Positions 35,759 through 42,924 of a DNA stretch of 64,000 bases are shown here, piece after piece (positions within the stretch are counted from its first letter, which is position 1; each line of letters opens with the position of its first letter). The DNA is from JBNLBT01 sp050303435 (lineage in GTDB: Bacteria > Pseudomonadota > Gammaproteobacteria > Xanthomonadales > Marinicellaceae), in the NCBI GenBank assembly GCA_050303435.1, contig JBNLBT010000001.1, forward strand, positions 1 through 64,000, written 5' to 3'. The notes below the pieces were generated by a model. It had not been told where the DNA came from, made no database searches, and saw only the letters and a program-made list of their open reading frames with translations. The translations under genes and the position numbers were made by a program.

Positions 35759-36672
35759 GTCTCGCGCTGATCGTCACGGATCGACCGATCAATGCCTTGC
35801 GCGAGGCGCTCACCGCTCAACTCCCCGGGGTTCGCATCCAATGCTGGCCCGACATCGATGATTTTGAATCCATTGAATGGGCGGTGCTGTGGAAGCAACC
35901 GCCCGGCCTGTTGGCACGCTTGCCCAATCTGCGCGCCGTCAGTTCACTTGGAGCCGGGGTTGAGGGCATTCTTGAAGACGCGGATTTGCCGCCGGATGTG
36001 CCGGTGTTTCGTGTGGTGCCGGAGGACTTGAAAGAACAGATGGCGCAGTACGTGTTGTCCCATGTGCTGAGTGATTTGCGCAGTCACCGGACCTTGAGTG
36101 CACAGCAACGGCGGCACGAATGGCGTGTGCTTGATGCGCCGCGTCGGGCTGTGGTGGGTTTTCTTGGCCTCGGACAATTGGGCCGTCACGTGGCCGCGCC
36201 GTTGGCCTCGCTGGGCCTGTCGGTGTGTGCCTGGACGCGCGGCAGCGCGCATCGGCAGTGGCCCTGCCATCACGGCACCGATGGCTTGCGCCGGGTTTTG
36301 TCGGCGTGTGATTATCTGGTCAATTTATTGCCGCTGACCGCGCAAACGCGCGGACTGCTTGACGCCGAATTGTGGTCACAGTGTGCCCGCAAACCGCTGT
36401 TCATCAATGTGGCCCGAGGCGCGCACGTGGTTGAGGCTGATCTGCTGGCGGCATTGGATCGCGGACAGTTGCGCGGCGCGGTGCTGGACGTGTTCAAGCA
36501 AGAACCCCTGCCAGGTGAGCACCCGTTCTGGTCGCACCCGGCGATCACCGTCACGCCGCACCTGGCGGCGCGCTCGGACACAGAGCAAACCGCGGCACAG
36601 CTGGGGGGCATTTTCCGTGCGGTGCAAACCGGTGATTTCAGCGCGGCGATTGACCGCCAGCGGGCCTATTGA
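35755..36672 (+). CDS. D-2-hydroxyacid dehydrogenase, glyoxylate/hydroxypyruvate reductase GhrA-like
   Basis: 305 aa from the ATG at 35755 (ATGA overlap with rppH). The NAD(P)-binding motif GFLGLGQLG is at 135-143. Catalytic Arg221 (NVARGAHVVE), Glu250 (DVFKQEPLP) and His269 (TPHLAA) are all in place. SLGAGVEGIL and PLTAQTRGLL are typical of the GhrA branch, which reduces glyoxylate and hydroxypyruvate. It has no obvious functional link to rppH beyond coupling. Confidence 0.9.
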   Translation: MSLALIVTDRPINALREALTAQLPGVRIQCWPDIDDFESIEWAVLWKQPPGLLARLPNLRAVSSLGAGVEGILEDADLPPDVPVFRVVPEDLKEQMAQYVLSHVLSDLRSHRTLSAQQRRHEWRVLDAPRRAVVGFLGLGQLGRHVAAPLASLGLSVCAWTRGSAHRQWPCHHGTDGLRRVLSACDYLVNLLPLTAQTRGLLDAELWSQCARKPLFINVARGAHVVEADLLAALDRGQLRGAVLDVFKQEPLPGEHPFWSHPAITVTPHLAARSDTEQTAAQLGGIFRAVQTGDFSAAIDRQRAY

Positions 36673-36693
36673 CGGGCGCAGATTTCGCTGAAC

Positions 36694-39234
36694 CTAAGTC
36701 AACACAAATTCAGCCGCCGGGTCGCGCAGATTGTAGGCGCTGGCCATGGCCCGTGCGTAGGCACCGGTGTTGGCGATCAGCATCACATCGCCGGCTTCGG
36801 TTTCCGGCATGGCGCGGTCAATGCCGAGCACGTCCCCGGTTTCACACATCGGGCCCACCACCGTGGTCTGGTAACGCAACGGCGCGTCCAGTTTGCTCAG
36901 GTTGACGATGTTGTGCCAGGCGCCGTACAGGGCCGGCCGGATCAGGCTGTTCATGCCGGTTTCCAGGCCGATATAGCCTTGCCGTCCTTTCCATTTGGTC
37001 TGCGTCACGCGCGCCAGCAAGACCCCGCAATGGGCCACCAGGAAACGCCCCGGTTCGATCCAGATTTCCAGGTCCGGATGCTGCGCCTTGAACGGCTGCA
37101 GCATGTCATCCAGTGCCGCCAGGTTGAGCCCGGCGTCTCCGGGGTTTTCGCGCACGCCCATGCCGCCGCCGATGTTGATCACGCGCGCCTCAGGGAACTG
37201 CGCCAGCTGCGCGGTCAGGAACGCCGCGATGCGTTGCCAGTTTTCGTAATTCAGAATGCCGCTGCCGGTGTGTGAATGCAGTCCGTGAACGCGGATGTTG
37301 TGCTGCCGGCATAAAGCGATGACCTCGGCGATTTCGCTGGCGTGAATGCCGAATTTGGACTGTTCGCCGGCGGTGCGCACGTAGCGGTGATGGCCGGAGC
37401 CGTGGCCCGGATCAAGCCTGAGAATCACCGCGTGACCGGAGAACAGCTCGCCCCAGTGACGCAGGATGAAAATGTTGTCGATGGTCACATGCAAGCCCGC
37501 CGCCACCGCGTCCCGATACTCGCTGCGCGGGGCGAAATTGGGGGTGAACAGCATGTGATCGGGCTGCACGTCGGGAATGGCGCTGTGCACCCGCTGGATC
37601 TCACCGGGAGACACGGTTTCCAAACCCACACCGCATGCGTGCATCAGGCGCAGCAGCGCCGGATGGTTGTTGGCTTTCATGGCATAAAAGATGCGGTCCA
37701 CGTTGTGCAAAGACTGCAAACGTTCGATCTGCTCAGCCACGGTGGGCAGGTGATACACGTAGCAGGGCGCGGATTCTTGCGCCAACGCCAGCAGTTGCGT
37801 CGCGTGTTCACGCCACCACGGCGGCGCCGAGGAGGTTTGCGGCACCATCTGTCGGTTCAGTTCATGCCAGCTGGGACCGAAGTCTTCGGGTTTGTAGTGG
37901 CCGGTGATCAGCGCTTCATGCAAAGCACGGGTCAGTTTGTCGGCCTGGTCTTCATCCACCACAATGGACTGGTTGAGGTCATTCGACGACTGCGTGATCA
38001 TGTAGATGCGCTGGTCGGAAAATGCACTGATGGCCGGGGCGATCTGATCGGCCAGCGCGCGGATGCGGTGACCCACCAGCGTCACCGCCGAACAGTTCTT
38101 GACGATCTGCACGGTGCACAAGGATTCAAGCCGACTTTTCAGCTGTTCCAGCAGGCCCGGGTGGATCACATTGTCTGAGGCATCGAGTGAAACCGTGACA
38201 TTGGTTTGCGCGGTGGAGATCAGGTCGATGGACAGGCCGAGCTCACGGTACACGTCAAACAGCTGACCCAGAAAACCCGACTGCTGCCACATGTTGATCG
38301 ATTCCATCGACACCAGGGTGATCTGATGGCGGGTGTTGATGGCGCGGATGCGGGGGTAACTCGAAGCATAATCGCGGTGCAGCGTGGTGCCATTGAATTC
38401 GATGTCGCCGGTGTGGCGAATCTGCAATGGAATGTCGAACTGTTCCACCGGCAGAATGCTGCGCGGATGCAACACTTTGCCGCCTGAAGCGGCGATTTCA
38501 CGGGCTTCCACGTAACTGAGCTTTTCCAGCAGCCGGGCGCCTGGAATGATGCGCGGGTTGGCGCTGAATATGCCGTGCACATCGGTCCAGATTTCCAGTT
38601 TCTCGGCGTTCAGCAGCACCGCCAGATAGGCCGCGGAAGTGTCGCCACCACCGCGCCCGAGGACCACGGTGCGGTCTTGCGCATCGCGGGCAATGTAGCC
38701 GGGCATCAATACACAGGGTCCCGGCAGTCTGTTTTGCAACTGGGCATCCGGTGCGACGCGGCATTGCGCCGACAGGACCCGCGATGAGGTGTGTCGGCGA
38801 TCGGTCGGATCACTGCACAGAATGTCTTTGGGGTCGAGCGATTCGATCTTCAGATTCAGCGCCTCGCGCAGGTGGCGCAGGGCCAGATCGTGGGTGATGC
38901 GCTCGCCCAGGGCCAGCAATTCCGCCTGATCGTGGTCGTCCTCAAGCCCAGCACTGAGGCTGCGCAGAGCGTCCAGCCAGTGCGCCACGCGCTCGCCGTC
39001 ACTGCCCAGCGATGCGGCCAGTGAATGCACCAGGGATTCGACCTGCGCTGCGGCATCGGTTGCGCCGTGGCACAGGGCCTCCAGCGCGTTGGTGAGACCG
39101 GCCGCGGCTGAATGCACCACCGCCACCTGCACCCCTTCGGCGCGTTTTTTCTCAATGATGTGGGCGATTTGTTGCCAATGCGCCGCGCTGCTGACTGAAG
39201 TGCCGCCGAATTTGAGAACCTGCCAGTGTGACAT
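36694..39234 (-). CDS. lysAC: Bifunctional aspartate kinase / diaminopimelate decarboxylase
   Basis: 846 aa, a fusion of the first and last enzymes of lysine synthesis. Residues 1 to about 450 are aspartate kinase: LKFGGTSVSS, LGRGGGDTSAAYLAVLL, TDVHGIFSANPR, and ACT-type regulatory repeats (LVSMESINMW; QTNVTVSLDAS). Residues from about 470 are the PLP-dependent decarboxylase: Lys520 in FYAMKANNHP, HTGSGI, EPGRFLVAHCG, and MCETGDVLGIDRAMP. This fusion is known from Xanthomonadales. The ACT part suggests feedback by lysine. Promoter boxes are present at 39261-39289. Confidence 0.95.
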   Translation of the reverse strand: MSHWQVLKFGGTSVSSAAHWQQIAHIIEKKRAEGVQVAVVHSAAAGLTNALEALCHGATDAAAQVESLVHSLAASLGSDGERVAHWLDALRSLSAGLEDDHDQAELLALGERITHDLALRHLREALNLKIESLDPKDILCSDPTDRRHTSSRVLSAQCRVAPDAQLQNRLPGPCVLMPGYIARDAQDRTVVLGRGGGDTSAAYLAVLLNAEKLEIWTDVHGIFSANPRIIPGARLLEKLSYVEAREIAASGGKVLHPRSILPVEQFDIPLQIRHTGDIEFNGTTLHRDYASSYPRIRAINTRHQITLVSMESINMWQQSGFLGQLFDVYRELGLSIDLISTAQTNVTVSLDASDNVIHPGLLEQLKSRLESLCTVQIVKNCSAVTLVGHRIRALADQIAPAISAFSDQRIYMITQSSNDLNQSIVVDEDQADKLTRALHEALITGHYKPEDFGPSWHELNRQMVPQTSSAPPWWREHATQLLALAQESAPCYVYHLPTVAEQIERLQSLHNVDRIFYAMKANNHPALLRLMHACGVGLETVSPGEIQRVHSAIPDVQPDHMLFTPNFAPRSEYRDAVAAGLHVTIDNIFILRHWGELFSGHAVILRLDPGHGSGHHRYVRTAGEQSKFGIHASEIAEVIALCRQHNIRVHGLHSHTGSGILNYENWQRIAAFLTAQLAQFPEARVINIGGGMGVRENPGDAGLNLAALDDMLQPFKAQHPDLEIWIEPGRFLVAHCGVLLARVTQTKWKGRQGYIGLETGMNSLIRPALYGAWHNIVNLSKLDAPLRYQTTVVGPMCETGDVLGIDRAMPETEAGDVMLIANTGAYARAMASAYNLRDPAAEFVLT

Positions 39235-39260
39235 CGTCTGTTCGCCAGATAAATCTCAGC

Positions 39261-39289
39261 ACTGTATGTAAAAAAACCACGCCTTGCAA
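39261..39289 (-). promoter_or_regulatory. Promoter of the aspartate kinase/DAP decarboxylase gene
   Basis: On the minus strand TTGCAA (39284-39289), 17 bp, TACAGT (39261-39266), about 27 bp before the ATG at 39234. No lysine riboswitch-like structure fits in the short leader. Confidence 0.5.
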
Positions 39290-39402
39290 GCCTTATTCGG
39301 GCGCGTGGGATGAATCGCGTCATTTACGCGTTCACCGGCCCCGGCAATGCGGACAGGCCAAGGCCCCGCTGCGGTGCGAGCGGCCGCGCCTGTCAATGGC
39401 AT

Positions 39403-39430
39403 GGTCAAGCGCGACCGGATTGATTAAAAT
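39403..39430 (+). promoter_or_regulatory. Promoter of the Lon-like protease gene
   Basis: TGGTCA (39403-39408), 16 bp, TAAAAT (39425-39430), 30 bp before the ATG at 39460, which has GGGGAT upstream as ribosome site. Confidence 0.45.
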
Positions 39431-39459
39431 GGGGCCTTTTACCGGAACCGGGGATCGGC

Positions 39460-41838
39460 ATGGCGGTTGAACAGACGAGATTGGAGGGCGCGGCGGTGCG
39501 CTGGCGCTGCGATGAAACACAACTGGGCTTTGAATCCACCCGCGAGGTGGCGCCGGTTGATGGCATCGTCGGGCAGCACGAAGCACTGGAAGCACTGGAA
39601 TTCGCCATTGAATGCCGGGCCTACGGCCAGAATGTCTACGTTCGCGGACTCAGTGGCACGGGCCGCATGACCATGCTGAAACGCAAATTGCTGGAATCGG
39701 TGCGCAGCGGTTGCCGACCGCAGGAGCATTGTTATGTGGCCAATTTCCGGCAGCCGGACCGGCCGCGGCTGATCAGCCTGCAGCCCGGTCAGGCCCAGGT
39801 GTTTCGGCGCGCCATGCATGATCTGGCCAATTACATTGCCGAGGACTTGAAAAACGTGCTGGAATCCGAAGCGGTGCAACATCAGAAAATTGGCATCGAA
39901 GAACAGGCGCAAAAAGAGATCAAAGACCTGACCCAACCGCTGGAAAAAGAGCTGGCCGAACAGGGCCTGGGTTTTTTGAGTCTGCAAACCGGCAATGGCA
40001 TGCACACCGTGATCGCGCCGCTGCGCGATGGCCGCGTGCTCAATCCGGAAGAATGGAAACAGCGCATTCAGGCCGGTCAGGTTGATGCCCAGGAACAGCA
40101 GCAGGTGATGCAACTGCAGCAACAATACGCCGGCAAACTGGATGAACTCGGGCGCCAGGCAGCGAAACTGCGCGAGCGGTACAGCGAAGCCATTCGAACG
40201 CTGTTCACTGAACGCGCCAAAGACGTGCTGCAGCAACAGATCGACGCGATCAGTGAAAAACTGGATTCGGCCGACGTGCACGCGCATTTAGACGCCGTGC
40301 TGGCCGATGCCATGGAGCAGTTTTTCAACGGCAACAACCAGGACTACAAACCGATTGAGCGGTACGCGGTCAACGTGCTGATACAGCATCGCCGGGACGC
40401 CGCCGCGCCGGTCTTGATCGAACGCACGCCGTCGATGCAGAACCTGCTGGGCACGGTGGAAAGCAATTGGGGTGAATCCGGTCCGGAATTGTCCAATCAC
40501 ATGAACATCCGTGGCGGCGCGCTGTTGCAGGCCGATGGCGGTTATCTGATTTTGGAGGCGCGCGATGTGCTGGCCGAACCTGGCGCCTGGCAGGTGCTGG
40601 TGAAAACCCTGAAAAATCGCACGGTGGAAATTGTGCCGCCCGAACTCGGCTGGCCATTCGCCCAACCGACCGCGCTCAAACCGGAACCGATTCCGGTGTC
40701 GATTCGGGTGATTCTGGTCGGCGACGCGGGTCTTTATTACATGCTCGACAACCACGACCCGGACTTCCCTGAATTGTTCAAGGTGTTGTCGGATTTCGAC
40801 ACCGTGATCAATCGCGATGCGCAAGGTTTTGCCAGCTATGCCGCGGTGATTCGCCGCATCATTGACGAGGAAGGGTTGCTGCATTTCGATGCCGCGGCGG
40901 TGGCTCGGCTGATTGAACACGGCGCGCGGGTGTGTTCGCAGCAGGGCAAGCTGACGGCCAAATTTTCGCGCGTGGCCGATTTGGCGCGGGAAGGCAATTT
41001 CATTGCCGTCAAGCGCGGCGGTGAGCGGGTGAGCGGCGCGGACATCACCGAAGCCGTGGCGCGCACCAAAAGGCGCGCCGGTTTGCCGTCCAAGAAATTT
41101 CAGGAGATGCTCAACAACGGCACCATCAATGTGGCCACCGGCGGCGAGGTGGTTGGACAGATCAATGGACTGGCGGTGATTCATGCCGGACCCGTGGTCT
41201 ATGGTTTCCCATCGCGCATCACCGCCACCATTGCGCCCGGTCGTGCGGGTGTGATCAACATCGAAGGTCAGGCGGCCATGTCGGGCTCCATCCACACCAA
41301 AGGTTTTCACATCCTCGGCGGCCTGTTGCGTCACCTATTGTCGGTCAAGCATCCGTTGACCTTCAGCGCATCGCTGGCGTTTGAGCAGAGCTACGGCGGG
41401 ATTGACGGTGACTCGGCCTCCGGCGCGGAATTCTGTTGCCTGTTATCGGCGCTCACCAAAGTGCCGTTGAAACAGGCCTTTGCGATGACCGGTGCCATTG
41501 ATCAACACGGCAAATTGCAGGCCATCGGTGGCGTCAATGAAAAGATCGAAGGTTTTTATGAAACCTGTCATCAACGTGGACTGAGTGGAGAACAAGGGGT
41601 TATAATACCCGCTGCGAATGCCGGCGAATTGATGCTCAGAGCGGATGTGCAGGCGGCCTGTTCAGATGGACGTTTTCATGTGCATGCAGTGGAACACATC
41701 ACCCAGGCTCTGGAGATACTCACCGGTCGCGCGGCCGGTGCGCTGCACAACGGTGAATACCCCGAAGACAGTCTGTTGGGTATTGCCCGCAGCAAAGCCG
41801 CCGAATTTTGGCAAAACACGCACGCGAACGGGGGCTGA
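39460..41838 (+). CDS. Lon-like ATP-dependent protease (AAA_32/YcbZ type)
   Basis: 792 aa. The N-terminal part has a P-loop-like RGLSGTGRMT (62-71) in which Arg69 takes the place of the usual Lys. A helical coiled insertion fills about 120-280. The AAA core continues with DGGYLILEARDVL (Walker B region). The C-terminal Lon protease domain has Ser652 in DGDSASGAEF and Lys695 in GVNEKIEGF; their 43-residue spacing equals that of classical Lon. This matches the YcbZ-like Lon family without the LAN substrate domain. It is a cytoplasmic quality-control or regulatory protease of uncertain substrates. It stands alone between lysAC and the unknown envelope gene. Confidence 0.9.
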   Translation: MAVEQTRLEGAAVRWRCDETQLGFESTREVAPVDGIVGQHEALEALEFAIECRAYGQNVYVRGLSGTGRMTMLKRKLLESVRSGCRPQEHCYVANFRQPDRPRLISLQPGQAQVFRRAMHDLANYIAEDLKNVLESEAVQHQKIGIEEQAQKEIKDLTQPLEKELAEQGLGFLSLQTGNGMHTVIAPLRDGRVLNPEEWKQRIQAGQVDAQEQQQVMQLQQQYAGKLDELGRQAAKLRERYSEAIRTLFTERAKDVLQQQIDAISEKLDSADVHAHLDAVLADAMEQFFNGNNQDYKPIERYAVNVLIQHRRDAAAPVLIERTPSMQNLLGTVESNWGESGPELSNHMNIRGGALLQADGGYLILEARDVLAEPGAWQVLVKTLKNRTVEIVPPELGWPFAQPTALKPEPIPVSIRVILVGDAGLYYMLDNHDPDFPELFKVLSDFDTVINRDAQGFASYAAVIRRIIDEEGLLHFDAAAVARLIEHGARVCSQQGKLTAKFSRVADLAREGNFIAVKRGGERVSGADITEAVARTKRRAGLPSKKFQEMLNNGTINVATGGEVVGQINGLAVIHAGPVVYGFPSRITATIAPGRAGVINIEGQAAMSGSIHTKGFHILGGLLRHLLSVKHPLTFSASLAFEQSYGGIDGDSASGAEFCCLLSALTKVPLKQAFAMTGAIDQHGKLQAIGGVNEKIEGFYETCHQRGLSGEQGVIIPAANAGELMLRADVQAACSDGRFHVHAVEHITQALEILTGRAAGALHNGEYPEDSLLGIARSKAAEFWQNTHANGG

Positions 41839-41871
41839 AGGCCCCGGCGAAGCGGGGCGGCTGAGCGGGAA

Positions 41872-41887
41872 TGTGACGGCGGTCACA
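41872..41887. promoter_or_regulatory. Perfect CRP/Clp-type operator TGTGA-N6-TCACA
   Basis: TGTGA (41872-41876), six bases, TCACA (41883-41887): an exact match to the CRP half-sites. Its centre lies about 90 bp before the transcription start predicted for the envelope gene at 42039, a distance used by class I CRP activation. The regulator may be CRP, Vfr or the Xanthomonas-type Clp. Confidence 0.7.
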
Positions 41888-41934
41888 AAATCCATGCATC
41901 ACATGAAGAATCGCTCATATCTGTATGATTTTTC

Positions 41935-41963
41935 TTGTGTTTATTTTGGGTGCCTGCTAAGAT
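41935..41963 (+). promoter_or_regulatory. Promoter of the unknown envelope protein gene
   Basis: TTGTGT (41935-41940), 17 bp, TAAGAT (41958-41963). Start expected near 41970, leaving a 69-nt leader; GTTGGAG precedes the ATG at 42039. Both boxes are imperfect, consistent with need for an activator at the CRP-type site upstream. Confidence 0.5.
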
Positions 41964-42038
41964 CAAAATGTGGGGGAACTCTCGCACCCGAACGGGGGTC
42001 CCAAACGCAAGAAAGACTAAATTGATAAGGTTGGAGTA

Positions 42039-42842
42039 ATGAGCCGGTTGAATCCCAGGTTTATGACAGTTTTCTTGATGATGCACGGTGGCATGGCGCT
42101 GGCGGGCGGAGATCAAAACGTCATATTTTTCCCCCAGGACAACACCACCAACCTGATTCAAAGCATCGATTCTGCGGCCACAGGAAATCCCTTCAAAACA
42201 CCGTCCATGCTGGGCCTGGATGACGCATCCACCGGCTTGTTCGGCAGCGACGCGGAGCGCGAAGGCGATCGGCCGGTTTACATTCGTCGCAACGACCAGT
42301 CCACCTTTGGAGAGGAACTGGTTGTTGGAATGAAATTTTCCAGCCTGTTGTCGGTCCATCTGAACCTCTTCGACCAGGATAACAACCGTTTCACTGCACC
42401 AATGGGATCGAACACCGTCGATCTGAGCTGGGGTGCCAACGGTTTGATGCGCAGCAACACGCCGGGCTTTCAATTGGGTATTTCCTCGGTCATGTCACTG
42501 GGTGAGTCTTCCCACATCGGCATTGAACTGGGTCGCGGCAAGATCAGCGGCGAAACGCTGGGTCTGTACAGCGATCAAGTCACCGCCACCAGCATTGGCA
42601 TGGGTTATCGCAGCGACAAATTTGGCGCCACCATCAACAGCGATTTGATCAGCGGCCAGGCCAATGGCCTGTGGTCCGATCAATCCATGGTGGACTTCAA
42701 AGTCGACTGGCATTTCACCAAAGATGGCACCATTTCATTCGGTGCGCGCAAGAATTTCTCCGACAACACCGACGCACAAAACACCACCATCGACGATTTG
42801 ACCGGCACGGTGCCTTACATCCGTTTCCGTCACAATCTGTAA
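42039..42842 (+). CDS. Putative outer-membrane beta-barrel protein of unknown function
   Basis: 267 aa, not recognised. A signal peptide is likely at 1-22 (hydrophobic FMTVFLMMHGGMALA then GG). The mature part is rich in alternating hydrophobic/polar strands with Gly, Ser, Asn and Asp turns: VVGMKFSSLLSVHLNLFD, GFQLGISSVMSLG, HIGIELGRGKISGETLG, MGYRSDKFGATINSDL, DFKVDWHFTKDGTISFGARK, ending PYIRFRHNL. This is the look of a small beta-barrel, though it ends in Leu rather than Phe. It has its own promoter and a perfect CRP-type site. Lower complexity and composition differ from the cytoplasmic neighbours as expected for a surface protein. Confidence 0.6.
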   Translation: MSRLNPRFMTVFLMMHGGMALAGGDQNVIFFPQDNTTNLIQSIDSAATGNPFKTPSMLGLDDASTGLFGSDAEREGDRPVYIRRNDQSTFGEELVVGMKFSSLLSVHLNLFDQDNNRFTAPMGSNTVDLSWGANGLMRSNTPGFQLGISSVMSLGESSHIGIELGRGKISGETLGLYSDQVTATSIGMGYRSDKFGATINSDLISGQANGLWSDQSMVDFKVDWHFTKDGTISFGARKNFSDNTDAQNTTIDDLTGTVPYIRFRHNL

Positions 42843-42870
42843 CAGCACTTAATCACCCAAGCTCCGAAAA

Positions 42871-42900
42871 TTGCCCATCCTTTGGCCGGCTTGATATAAT
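42871..42900 (+). promoter_or_regulatory. thrA promoter, TTGCCC / extended TATAAT
   Basis: TTGCCC (42871-42876), 18 bp, TATAAT (42895-42900) preceded by TGA as TGn extension. Start near 42907 leaves an 18-nt leader, too short for a threonine attenuator. Confidence 0.7.
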
Positions 42901-42924
42901 CCCAGTTTTTTCAACGGATTGCGC

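Noticed and set aside
41841..41858. GCCCCG-gcgaag-CGGGGC hairpin after the Lon-like gene
   Set aside because: No T tract follows, so there is not enough to call a terminator.
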